A stretch of 64,000 nt of DNA from Siphonodentalium dalli (Eukaryota > Mollusca > Scaphopoda > Gadilida > Siphonodentaliidae), in contig CP136066.1 in NCBI GenBank assembly GCA_032622095.1, forward strand, positions 9,263,784 to 9,327,783, in the 5' to 3' direction. Positions 30,601 to 43,235 of the stretch are shown one piece after another (the stretch's first letter is position 1; every line of letters starts with the position of its first letter). Position numbers and translations under genes: made by a program. The notes beneath the pieces were generated by a model that saw only the letters and a program-made list of their open reading frames with translations, was not told the DNA's origin and did not search any database.

Positions 30601-33600
30601 CTGGTATCTCCACCCGATAACAAACCACTGGCGAGTAACTGGTATCTCCACCGATAACAAACCACCGGCGAGTAACTGGTATCTCCTCCAGATAACAAAC
30701 CACCGGCGAGTAACTGGTATCTCCACCAGATAACAAACCACCGGCGAGTAACTGGTATCTCCACCGATAACAAACCACCGGCGAGTAACTGGTATCTCCT
30801 CCAGATAACAAACCACCGGCGAGTAACTGGTATCTCCACCAGATAACAAACCACCGGCGAGTAACTGGTATCTCCTCCAGATAACAAACCACCGGCGAGT
30901 AACTGGTATCTCCTCCAGATAACAAACCACCGGCGAGTAACTGGTATCTCCTCCAGATAACAAACCAGCGGCGAGTAACTGGTATCTCCACCAGATAACA
31001 AACCACCGGCGAGTAACTGGTATCTCCACCAGATAACAAACCACCGGCGAGTAACTGGTATCTCCTCCAGATAACAAACCACCGGCGAGTAACTGGTATC
31101 TCCTCCAGATAACAAACCAGCGGCGAGTAACTGGTATCTCCACCAGATAACAAACCACCGGCGAGTAACTGGTATCTCCTCCAGATAACAAACCACCGGC
31201 GAGTAACTGGTATCTCCTCCAGATAACAAACCAGCGGCGAGTAACTGGTATCTCCACCAGATAACAAACCACCGGCGAGTAACTGGTATCTCCTCCAGAT
31301 AACAAACCACCGGCGAGTAACTGGTATCTCCTCCAGATAACAAACCACCGGCGAGTAACTGGTATCTCCACCAGATAACAAACCACCGGCGAGTAACTGG
31401 TATCTCCACCAGATAACAAACCACCGGCGAGTAACTGGTATCTCCTCCAGATAACAAACCACCGGCGAGTAACTGGTATCTCCTCCAGATAACAAACCAC
31501 CGGCGAGTAACTGGTATCTCCACCCGATAACAAACCACCGGCGAGTAACTGGTATCTCCACCAGATAACAAACCACCGGCGAGTAACTGGTATCTCCACC
31601 AGATAACAAACCACCGGCGAGTAACTGGTATCTCCACCCGATAACAAACCACCGGCGAGTAACTGGTATCTCCACCAGATAACAATTTTGAGTTACAAAG
31701 TCCATGATGGAAACATGTGAACTTGAAACCTTATCACAAGCACTGGAGTTGCGAAACGGCTTGGAGTTGTACCCCTAACCCATTGAGCCACCCAGTGGTT
31801 AAATGACATTCTGGAAGGGTTGTGAATAAGAAAAAACAAAAACACTTGTGTCTGTAAAATTGTAATTGTAAAAGTGGTCACGTGTAATGTACAAGATTAT
31901 GTTTGCTGCCATTCAGACAATAAATAAAACAACATCGTAAACTTTAATAATGTGACTAACAACCCTAATCGTGGGGGTGCAGAGTATAATTGTATTTAGG
32001 TAATGCCATAACTAATGGAATAGCCATCAGAATCCCTAATCTTGGGCCAAAAGGTTTTATGGATTTTTTTATCATGGAAACATCAACATACAAGATAACT
32101 GTCTGTGCATTTCTTCGCACACTTAATTTTTTTCTTATATTCTTTAACAATTTTATCATTTTTATAATTTTTTCTTACATTCTTTAATAATTTTATCATT
32201 TTTTCTTACATTCTTTACCAATTTTTTTATCATTTCTTACATTCTTTAACAAATTTTTATTATTTTTTTCATTTTTTCTTACAATTATAAAAAATAATAT
32301 AAAATTTGTTAGGCCAATGCATTGGCACAGGGTTTTCGGGAAAATTCAGGAAGCTCCCATCATGAAAGGGTTAAAGGGGTACTCTACACTAAATCCAGCC
32401 ATTTATGGGACAATGTCCTACTATACTCAACAGAATATATGCAATAAATGAATTAATTTGAACCATGAATGAGTGCAAAATACACTCATGTGCTCTATGA
32501 TCGATGCAACTAACAGGGTAATTAACTAATTATAATGAGTTAATGACTCAACCCATAAACTCATTTTGATTATAATTACCATGTTGTTTTACATCGTTCA
32601 TAAAGTAAATGAGTGTATTTTACACTAATCCATGGCTCAAATTTATTCATTTGTGAGTGTAATAGGAAATGGTCCCATAAATGGGCGGATTTATTGTACA
32701 GTCCCTCTTTAATATATGTGACCCGCCATATCAAATTCAGTCGTAAGGGATTTTTTTACCCTGTGCCAATGCATTCTCTTATATATGCGAGTCGACCATA
32801 GGTCGCCTCGCATATATAAGAGAATGCATTGGCCTAACAATTTTTTATAATTTTTTTTAAAATAAATGTTTCTTACAATTTTTAGGACATAAAATAAAAA
32901 ACATCCATTACCTTGCAGGGAGCCCCACACATATATAGAAGCATATATAAGAGTGTCGTCTGCTCATGTTTGTCTGGGGCTCTGTATGGGTGAAATTATA
33001 AAATTGTTAAAGAATACAAGAAAAAGTTATTAAAATTGTAAAAAATTGTTAGGCCAATGCATTCTCTTATATATGCGAGGCGACCTATGGTTGACTCGCA
33101 TATATAAGTGAATGCATTGGCACAGGGTAAAAAAAATCCCGACTTACGACTGGATTTGATATGGCGGGTCACATATGTATATCCAAAACATAGAGAAATA
33201 ATAACAATTTCCATCGTTGTACATATACAGGGTAACTAATAAAATGCATGCAGAAAGGCCCAGTGATTGTCTCAAATGTTAATGTCACAGGTTAGATAAC
33301 AGTGTAAAACCTACGTAGGTGAGTAACGCCTTTCTCAGGAGCGGATAGTATACAGTAACGCTCTAATTAATCTACTCCTTAACCACAGCAGAATTATGGG
33401 TAACTGTTCAGGATTTAGTCAAAGATATGGCTTGTTGCCATTCATCGGAAAGCTCTCGGCGAGCCATATTTCGACTAAATCCTGAAAAGTTACCCATAAT
33501 TCTGCTGTGGTTAAGGAGTAAATTAATTGGAGCATTACTGTAACTGTAATGTCATCAGAAAAATCATGTGGAGGATCATGCCATAGACAATGATGATATC

Positions 33601-36600
33601 TAAATCCTGAATAACAGTTAACAGAGGGGGGGGGGTCACCCCTAACCCCTTAAATCCTAATACCATTTAACACAGAGGGGTGTCACCCCCCCCTTACTCG
33701 GTACCGGTTACTGATGAATCCAGCGTACCACCTGATTCATCAAATCAAATTGTCTGGAGTATCTGAAATTTTGCGAAAACCCTGTGGCAATGCATTCTCT
33801 TATGTATGCGAATCTCCCATAGGGAGCCTGGCATATATAAGAAAAAACATTGGCCTAACACTATTTACCTTGATAGCAAGTAATCTCTTATATATGTGCT
33901 CCCTAATGGGGACTTGCATATATAAGAGAATGTACGGGCACAGGGTCTTTAAGAGCAGCTCCTATCATGAAAAGGTCAATGCTGCACCAGCGCAGCTCCC
34001 GTCATGAAAAGGTCAATGCTGCACCAGCGCAGCTCCCATCATGAAAGGGTTAAATTCTCAATTTAGTCTCCGAATCGTATCATTTTTTATATTGAGTCGT
34101 CAGTTTTGATTCGATTCACGGTATATGAACTCAGATATATTCTCGTTGTCTTATCGTCTACCAAAGCTTCAAAACATAAAAATAAATGACAATACTTTTT
34201 ATAAAAAAAATTTCATCAAAGATTGGAATCATCTGCGACATTAGCCTATCAAAGTGCACTGCAACAAGACTTATTTTTATTTGACTGTCTGACATTTTGT
34301 CAGGCACCAAACAGACATGGTCTGACATTTCAAAATGAGGCCTGACATTTCTTTTTTATCACCTGAAATAATGCCAATTGAAACTAATAATGATGTATTA
34401 TCCCCCAATTATGTTCCTCTTCTCCATTGTCATTTTTTTTACTACAAATAATGCAAATCTGCCCACCCTGGCCACAACATCAAACATGCTTAATTCTAAG
34501 GTTATAGAAATCTTCAATTGCTCTGATCCTGGTGCAGCGGCGCTGTTACTAGTACCATGTAAGGGTAGGCCTATCAAATAACTCAATATTTCAACCTGAC
34601 ATTATGTCAGACAGTTTCAGAACAGAGCCTGACAACCTATAAAAATTTGAATTTGGCATCTGACAATTGTCCATGTCAGACCACTTATTTGGAGCCTTGA
34701 GCCACTGCAAACTTCAACGGCAAACACAATCATAGACTCGAAATCACTTGCGGTGACCTATCATAGACTCAAAATCACTTGCGGTGACCTATCATAAGTC
34801 AATGGACTATTCATGATCACACAATAAGCAGCTCTCAGCCAAATTAGTTCTTAAATCAATTCTACTTCAATATCCAATATTTTATTTGGGATATAACATG
34901 GCATGTTCAAAACACAAATGCCACATTTATATAACCAAGAACATACAATCGGAAGATTCACATACAAGTCAGAACTTATAAATGCGCACATATCGTCGGC
35001 TATTATTACATTGTACTGTGGCTCATTATCCACAATGATATAAAGTTATTACACAATGTTGTGTACAGTATGTGCATTTCTTGTACGAGTCCAGGTTTTG
35101 GTGAAAAGTCATATTGGACGAGACATGCATTGTTGAGTCCAATATGACATTTCACCACAACCAGGACGAGCACAAGAAAAACACACACTGTACACAACAT
35201 TGTATTATGACATTTTTATTATCCATCTGTATGTTTATCCAAATTTTGGGAATAAAACTTTTGTGGTTATTTTTGGTATTTGTCGGCATTTAATTCACTA
35301 TAAAACCTGTATTTGATCATCAGAAAGCATTATTTGGAACAGTAAACACAGAAGTGAAGCAAAAACTCAATGCGGAAGGGAAACCTCTGATAAATCCACC
35401 AGTGTTGCGCGTGCATCACAATTTCACCGATTCATTTCGCAATAGAGTTAATTTGTGATGTCATGGAATCTCAATAAAAAAAGTCATATTGAACACTCGG
35501 GAGTCCAGTATGACTTTTGGGAGTCCAATATGACTTTTTCTCGGATTATCACGTGGCGGCTTTTGCCCAATCGGAAATAGTGTTAGTTAGGGATGGATAA
35601 TAATAATGAATTTGACAAAATTAGAAAATCAAATAAAAATTTTTGTTTTCCTGTCAGAATCTAAATATCTCCAGGTCATAGAAACAAAAAATGTCCAAAC
35701 TGAGACAAAATGTATGATGTTAGCCAAAAGCAGACAATATCTATTTTTATTAATTATAGATGGCGGCTGTTAGAAGATGAGGTACAGTAATGCTCTAAGT
35801 AATCGACTCCTTAACCACAGCAGAATTATGGGTAACTTTTCAGGATTTAGTTGGAAATATGGCTTGTTGCCATTCATCGGAAAGCTCTCAGTGAGAGCTT
35901 TCATATGAATGGCAACAAGCCATATTTCCGACTAAATCCTGAAAAGTTACCCATAATTCTGCTGTGGTTAAGGAGTCGATTACTTAAGAGCATTACTGTA
36001 TATCACATATCCCCACCTCCAATCATATCACATAACATGTGAAGAATACATGTGGTGGTCATTGTTCTTCAGTCATATTCCACACAAATTTTAAATAGTT
36101 CACAAATCAAAATTTGAGACACAATTTGTCGATAACAACCTAACTCAGAAAAATAAGCATAAAATAGATAACAAGGTTTTATTTATGGATGAAATATAAC
36201 AACAAAGATGTCTAACCCATAGAGAACCCCACATAGACTGGAACAAAGATGACTCGGGCTGTCACTCAGGCCTGAATTTAGTGTGCCTGTCATTTTCAGA
36301 ATGAGGTACCCAGAGGGTGAATTTAGTGACGCGTTCCTGCATAGCAGGCTAGCATCACAAAATTCACCCTCTGTGGACCTCATTCTGCTTTATGACAGGC
36401 ACACTAAACTCAGGCTTGCTGTAACTTATGCCTTTGTATGATGGATCAGGCTGCCACTTATGACTAAGCATGACAAATCAGGCTCTCTACTACAAGCCTG
36501 AGTTTAGTGTGTATAACCTATAGAGAGCCCCAAATAGACTGGAGCAGATGACACTCTGTACAGCATGCTTCCATCTGGGGGAGGATCCCTGTGGGTTAAA

Positions 36601-36675
36601 CATTAAAACTTATGTTTAATAAGTAATATAGCAGATAATATGATAATAAAGAAACTTTCCAGAGAAAATGAGGCC
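27674..36675. repeat. 9-kb tandem unit, copy 2
   Basis: Repeats copy 1 at a 9,002-base offset. Internal features: edge MITE 27674-27798, TTAA MITE 28147-28504, TACAGTAAT MITEs 28591-28808, 33351-33542 and 35783-36000, TACTCAATCCG MITE 29744-30229, minisatellite 30286-31683, SINE head 31702-31797, TTAA MITE 32371-32712, double-hairpin foldback 32714-33178, CTGACA element 34286-34692, foldback 35053-35203 and MITE 36267-36418. No gene recognised. Confidence 0.95.
30286..31683. repeat. 38-bp minisatellite, 37 units (copy 2)
   Basis: Same unit order and same variants as 21284-22681, including the two 37-bp units. Fast-mutating arrays rarely stay identical, so the duplication is very recent or the copies are an assembly product. 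Confidence 0.97.
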
Positions 36676-39600
36676 TAAGCAGAATGAGGTCATCAGAGGG
36701 TGAATTTAGTGATGCTAGCCTGATGTGTAGGAAAGTGTCACTAAATTCACCCTCTGGGGACCTCATTCTGCAAATGATAGACACACTATTTGCAGGCTTG
36801 GGTTCCAACCAGGTTAGTAGTGACTGTCTGCCACAGATAACAAACATAAATTTAATTTTAAGGGGTTTCCATGCCTTATATATGTCAGGAGGTGGACAGT
36901 TTAGATGGACCTACACAGAACAATACATAATTGTTAAGCTAGTACACCACAGGAAGGAATCTTTGCTATCTGAAGACCACACCAAGCATATTCTATAAAA
37001 ATTATTAACGTTAACTTTAATCATATTTTTAGAAGGGAAAGTTTGGGAAGAGCATTCTCAGAAAGTATAAAAAATTATTGAAAGTGTTTCAACGAATAAC
37101 TGCCATAAAAAGTACATGATCTGAACTAGTAACATGCTCGAATGAAATTTAACCCTTTACCCAACAAACTGGCCAAATAAAGCTTCAACAGCCTAAAATA
37201 TCTTCGGTCTGTCTCAATAACACCATACAAATATGGATATCATTGGAACCCGGCTCCTTGACCACATTGTGATAGTTACAGTTATGCCCTGTGCCAATGC
37301 ATTCTCTTATATATGCGAGTCGACCATAGGTCGCCTCGCATATATAAGAGAATGCATTGGCCTTTTTTCTTACATTCTTTAACAATTTTATAATTTTTAA
37401 TGTGTTAAGCCAATGCATTCTTTTATATATGCGAGGCGACCTATGGTCGACTCGCATATATAAGAGAATGCATTGGCACAGGGCCCTTCTGTTGGGTAAA
37501 GGGTTAATGGAGAGCAACACTGCTGAATATGGTATGCTGGTCATTCACTCAATCAAGGAGCAATCAACTGAAAATAGGTCACATTATTAGAGATACAGTA
37601 ATGCTCTTAAGTCATTGACTCTTTAACTACAGCAGAATTATGGGTAACTTTTCAGGATTTAGTCGGAAATATGGCTTGTTGCCATTCATCGGAAAGCTCT
37701 CCCCGAGAGCTTTCTGATGAATGGCAACAAGCCATATTTCCGACTAAATCCTGAAAAGTTACCAATAATTCTGCTGTAGTTAAAGAGTCGATTACTTAGA
37801 GCATTACTGTAGCTGATCAGCTGGGGATTTGGCTATGGACATATGACCCAAAACTCATCTCAGCCCAAAGGTTTAAATGACAAGACACTATTTCAAGGCT
37901 TGTGACTGCCCCTTGCCCTTCGGTGGTTAAATGATTGATTGATTGGGGTTTAATGTCACTTTCAGCAACTAAGACCATATCATGACATTGCCAGTTTTTT
38001 TTGGTTTTTATGTGTAACCAATCAGGTAAGTGGGTGTCGGACCAGGTAACACGAGTTCCAGGGTATGCAACACCAAAACCTAGCACACCAGAATGACAGA
38101 AAACAAGTCAAAGTGAAGCACTGGCAGGTAGACCATAAATGGCCTATTTGTTAGTCAACATAGGTTTTAGTAAGAAAGAAAAACGCCTCAAACATATTCG
38201 TCATTTTACCCACATATTGGCGGAGCAAAAATGTAATGGATGTCAAGAACAAGAGGAGAGTGTCTGCAAAGTATATGAAAGAAGGGGGAATATATTAGGG
38301 TCAGGGTCCCAATCACATGTAGACACTGTGTTCCTCGTGTTCTTGGCAAAAATTTTGAGTCGGAGAGCAAGATCCTGGAGCGGCTGAAATTCTTTTGAAA
38401 AGTAATTAAAATTAAAATTAAAATCAAAGATACCTAAGAATTTGTAATTTAAGGAAAAAGGTAAAATTTAAAATTTTTAGAAGACTAAAGAGGTAAAGTT
38501 TTGAAAAGTCAAAAGATAGATACAAACAATAGGATCTTCCTCAGTTGCAAGTCGCTAACCTGTGCCATATTAAGCATATGAACACAAATTTTTCGGCCTT
38601 TACTCGCAACTTTAATACTTATTGGATCATAGAATAATGTTGGGGTGTAATTTGATTGATTGATTGGGGTTTAATGTCGCTGTCAGACCATATCACGACA
38701 ATGACAATTTTAGTGGTGGATGAAATCTGCACACTTACAGCTAATGTAAAGGTACTCAATCCGATAAAAAAAATCTCAATTACTATTTCAATGGCTCTGG
38801 GGGTCAAAAATATTTGATTCGAGTCGAGGAAGTCACCCATCAAAGCTCAGATTTGTTAGATATCGATTTTAGAAATCTATTATTTTTCATTATCGGGAAT
38901 TCTTTTCTGGCCCAGTACGTAGTCAAAAATGCGTGATTATTACCACCTGATTTTAGAGTTATCCATCCTTGTCTGTTTGAATAGAGTTTTGGTTTAATCA
39001 TCTCGAGCAGGTTTCAAAATTGACGGCAATTATTAGTACTCATCTCGAGAAATTAACAAATTTCAAAAATCAATATCTAATAACTCTGAGCTTTGTTTGA
39101 TGGGTTCCTCGACTCGAATCAAATATTTTTTACCCCCAAAAGCCAAAGAAATAGTAATATAGGACCCTCTGATCGAATTGCTGTTGTTGGAATCTGTTGA
39201 GATGGGGACCCTCTTTACGGATTGAGTACCTTTAATAGTGATTTCAATGGCTGATAAACTCATCGATCATGTGCGGCAAACCACCGACCATCGGCGAGTA
39301 ACTGGTATCTCCACCCGATAACAAACCACCGGCGAGTAACTGGTATCTCCACCCGATAACAAACCACCGGCGAGTAACTGGTATCTCCACCCGATAACAA
39401 ACCACCGGCGAGTAACTGGTATCTCCACCCGATAACAAACCACCGGCGAGTAACTGGTATCTCCACCAGATAACAAACCACCGGCGAGTAACTGGTATCT
39501 CCACCAGATAACAAACCACCGGCGAGTAACTGGTATCTCCCACCCGATAACAAACCACCGGCGAGTAACTGGTATCTCCTCCAGATAACAAACCAGCGGC

Positions 39601-40051
39601 GAGTAACTGGTATCTCCACCCGATAACAACCACTGGCGAGTAACTGGTATCTCCACCGATAACAAACCACCGGCGAGTAACTGGTATCTCCTCCAGATAA
39701 CAAACCCACCGGCGAGTAACTGGTATCTCCACCAGATAACAAACCACCGGCGAGTAACTGGTATCTCCACCGATAACAAACCACCGGCGAGTAACTGGTA
39801 TCTCCTCCAGATAACAAACCACCGGCGAGTAACTGGTATCTCCACCAGATAACAAACCACCGGCGAGTAACTGGTATCTCCTCCAGATAACAAACCACCG
39901 GCGAGTAACTGGTATCTCCTCCAGATAACAAACCACCGGCGAGTAACTGGTATCTCCTCCAGATAACAAACCAGCGGCGAGTAACTGGTATCTCCACCAG
40001 ATAACAAACCACCGGCGAGTAACTGGTATCTCCACCAGATAACAAACCACC
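36676..40051. repeat. 9-kb tandem unit, copy 3 (partial)
   Basis: Follows copies 1 and 2 for about 3.4 kb until the N gap. Single-base length changes appear in short homopolymers at about 37249, 38905, 39138, 39540, 39628 and 39705 relative to the other copies, unlike the near-perfect match between copies 1 and 2. Contains TTAA MITE 37149-37507, TACAGTAAT MITE 37594-37811 and TACTCAATCCG MITE about 38747-39232. Confidence 0.93.
39288..40051. repeat. 38-bp minisatellite, about 20 units (copy 3, cut by gap)
   Basis: The same array as in copies 1 and 2, running into the gap. It contains three single-base indels (CTCCCACCCG, ATAACAACCACTGG, CAAACCCACCGG) not present in the other copies. Confidence 0.95.
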
Positions 40052-40151
40052 NNNNNNNNNNNNNNNNNNNNNNNNNNNNNNNNNNNNNNNNNNNNNNNNN
40101 NNNNNNNNNNNNNNNNNNNNNNNNNNNNNNNNNNNNNNNNNNNNNNNNNNN
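40052..40151. other. assembly gap, 100 N
   Basis: Exactly 100 N, the usual placeholder for a gap of unknown size. It interrupts the third minisatellite, so the true number of 9-kb units and 38-bp repeats is unknown. Confidence 0.98.
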
Positions 40152-40160
40152 TGAAACAGC

Positions 40161-40421
40161 CAAGCCTGAATTTAGTGTCTGACATTTGCAGAATGAGGTC
40201 CCCAAAAGGTGAATTGAATGACACTATTCCGCAAGGCAGGCTAGCATCACTGAATTCACACTCAGTCTGATTAGGCCTTCAACTGCCATGGGAAACCTAG
40301 AAACAGATTGAAGTTCTACTGTTGAAGTTGGTGATTCTAGCCTGCTGTACAGGGTAGCAACACTAAATCACCCCCTGGGGACCTCATTCTGCAAATGTCA
40401 GACACACTAAATTCAGGCTTG
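40161..40421. mobile_element. foldback MITE (GAGGTCCCC family), extended form
   Basis: CAAGCCTGAATTTAGTGTC at the left is mirrored by CACACTAAATTCAGGCTTG at the right, with GCAGAATGAGGTCCCC and GGGGACCTCATTCTGC inside. The centre holds two extra hairpin arms (AGGCTAGCATCACT, AGTTGGTGATTCTAGCC). It is diverged from the copies in the 9-kb unit, so it marks the far side of the array. Confidence 0.75.
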
Positions 40422-40880
40422 AGAAAATAATTTTGTTTTAATTTGATAATAACAACAAGCACCATTGCTAGTGCAGTGTTTACACAAACCTGTCCAATAA
40501 CATTCTAATCTCTAATCTGTCATTCTGATCTCAATTAATGACCTGACTGTGTGTCTCTATGAAGCTGAGTCCTCTTGTAGATATAATATTGGCAGATATA
40601 ATAACTGCTTCTGGAGAGAGGTAAGTTGTGATATGATATGGGTGAAGGGGCTGTTGGCAGGGTGGGGTCCTGGGTCATGTGAGGGTGGGGGGTGGGTAAT
40701 GGAAAGTTTCTGTGATTTCATTGAAGACTGAAGTTTCATAACTCAGAGGATGTTATAATTATGTGAGTTTTTCAAATTTGATAACATGTTATAAAAAAAA
40801 AACTATTAAAAAAAATTTGTGTGTTAAATTGAGCAAGGAGTTAAATCTGAATATTTTTTTTTGGGGTTTTTTTTTTTTTT
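40422..40880. other. no gene supported
   Basis: A short open stretch ends at GGAGAGAGGTAAGT (donor-like, about 40613-40626), but no convincing acceptor or domain is present. AT-rich with T runs near 40850-40880. Confidence 0.35.
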
Positions 40881-40884
40881 AGTT

Positions 40885-41295
40885 ATGTCACTGGCTCCGC
40901 CAACATTCGACACAGTGACCTCATTTGAACAAATCTGAACCACAGTCACCCAAGGTACCCTCATACCAAATATGAACCCATTCGGCCCGACAACTTCAGA
41001 AAAGAAGTCGTTTTAAGAATTACTATGTGGAAAAATAGTTATGGTCCTGACATCAAAACTATTTGACTTGGTGACCTCATTTGAACAAATCTGAATGAGA
41101 GTCACCTAGGGAACATCCACACCAAATATGAACCAATTCGGTATGATGGTTTCAGAGGAGAAGATGCTTAAAAAAAGTTTGACGGACGGACGGACAGACG
41201 GACGCACGGACGGACAGACGGACGCACGGACGGACGACGGACGAGGAGTGATGACTATAGCTCCACCGGAGACTTCGTCTCAGGTGAGCTAAAAA
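40885..41295. repeat. interspersed repeat with GACGG tract
   Basis: Two internal copies of GTGACCTCATTTGAACAAAT, ...CACC, ACCAAATATGAACC precede a (GACG)/(GACGCACG) tract at 41180-41235. The end is CTATAGCTCCACC ... TCTCAGGTGAGCTAAAA. This order is familiar as a widespread repeat in molluscs; family name not known to me. Confidence 0.6.
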
Positions 41296-42905
41296 GTAAA
41301 ATCCAAGATGGTTACAGATGTAAAATCCAGGTGGCTATGTTTTCCAATAAAATTTAAAAACATTTCATAGCTTCCATCTAGTAAGATCAATATCAAGATT
41401 AATATGAAGTCTGGAGATGATCGGATGAGGGAAGTGGACTGTAGGGTGTGCCAAAGGATTTTGTCATGCAAAGAGTAAAATCCAAGATGGCTGCCAGTGG
41501 ACACATTTAAGACCAAATGAACCTAAAATGACTTGTTATCTACATGCCTGTGTCAACAGCCATGACAAATTTCATGATGATCCGATTAAAGGTACGACCA
41601 GTAGCCCATGCCAAAGGATTTAGTCATGCAAAGAGTAAAATCCAAGATGGCTGCTGGCGGCCATGATTTTGGCCGAATAACCTAAAAATTACTCGATCTC
41701 ATCTACATGTCAATGTCAACATCCATGACAAATTTCACAATGATCTGACAAAAGGTGCGTTCTGTAGCACGTGCCAAAGGATTTAGTCATGCAAAGTGTA
41801 AAATCCAAGATGGCTGCTGGCGGCCATGTTTTTTGGTCGAATGACTGGACAATGACTCGTTCCCATCTACATGTCATATTTAACAACCATGACAAATTTC
41901 ATGATGATCTGACCAAAGGTTAGACTTGTGGCCTGTGTGAAAGGATTTAGTCATGCAAAGAGTAAACTCCAAGATGGCTGCCAGCGGCCATGTTTTTTGG
42001 CCGAACGACCCCAAAATTACTCGTTCCCATCTACATGTCAATATTAACACCCATGACAAATTTAATGATGACCAGACTCACAGTAGCCTGTGCTAATGGA
42101 TTGAATTTTGAAATCAAAGATGGCCGCGGGCAGCCATGTTTTTTTGTCCGAATGACCCCAAAATGACTCATTCCCATCTACATTCCAATTTAAACAGCCA
42201 TGACAAATTTCATGATGATCAGACTAAAGCTACGATTTGTAGCCCGTGCTAAAGGATTTAGTCATCCAAAGAGTAAAATCCAAGATGGCTGCTGGCGGCC
42301 ATGTTTTTTGGCCAAATGACCCCAAAATGACTCGTTCCCATCTACATGTCTTTGTCAACATTCATGACAAATTTTATGATGATCTGACCAAAGGTACGAC
42401 CTGTAGCCCGTGCCAAAGGATTTAGTCACGCAAAGAGTAAAATCCAAGATAGCCAGTTGAGATAGCTGCCAGCGGCCATGTTTTTTGGCCGAATGACCCC
42501 AAAAGTACTCGTTTCCGATCTACATGTAAATATTAACATCCATGACAAATTTCATGATGATCCGACCAAAGGTACAACCTGTATGGCGTGCCAAAGAATT
42601 TAGTCATGCAAAGAGTAAAATCCAAGATGGCTGTCGACGGCCATGTTTTTTGGTCGAATGACCCCAAAATTACTCGTTCCCATCTACATGTCAATATTAA
42701 CATCCATGACAAATTTCATGATGATCAGACGAACAGTACGACCTGTAGACCGTTCTAATGGATTGAATATTGAAATCCAAGATGGCCACTGGTGGCCATG
42801 TTTTTTTATCCAAATGAATCGTTCCGGTCTAAATGTTGATGTCAACAGCTTTGTGAAATTTCATAATGATCTGACCAAAGGTACGACCTGTAGCCTGTAT
42901 TGTTG
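41296..42905. repeat. tandem array of about 10 units of 155-180 bp
   Basis: AAAATCCAAGATGGCTG recurs near 41298, 41478, 41638, 41801, 41965, 42107, 42277, 42438, 42618 and 42774. Each unit continues GGCCATGTTTTTTGGCCGAA, ACTCGTTCCCATCTACATGT, CATGACAAATTTCATGATGA and TGCCAAAGGATTTAGTCATG. Units are diverged from one another, so this is an old array. No unit-long conserved frame is obvious. Confidence 0.9.
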
Positions 42906-43235
42906 ACGAATTACGCACGCACGCATACATGTACACACAGACGACAAAGCCATGGCAATAGCTCAAACTTTACAAAGTAATGTAGGGTGGGTCATTCATA
43001 ATTTCTGCAGCATATCATAACATGCACCATAAATGTAAACTAATTACTACAAGTATACATGTATAGGGAGAGTCAGGCCACTTAGATCACATTTCAGCTG
43101 TCAAATGAGGTTGCTTATGTGACTAGCCACATAAGCAATCATTTGAGTCCAAATGGTATTTGAGTGGCTTCGAAGACACATAAGTGGCATTTTGTGGGAA
43201 CGGACCCCATTTCTATAGTCCCACGAAAATTAAAT
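42906..43235. other. array tail and a short palindrome
   Basis: GACGACAAAGCCATGGCAATAGCTC closes the preceding repeat. CAAATGAGGTTGCTTATGTG / CACATAAGCAATCATTTG (about 43098-43146) is an inverted repeat with loop ACTAGC. Confidence 0.6.

Noticed and set aside
40549-40731. Exon ending at GGAGAGAGGTAAGT
   Set aside because: The donor is strong but no acceptor with a polypyrimidine tract precedes it, the open stretch is short, and no domain was recognised.
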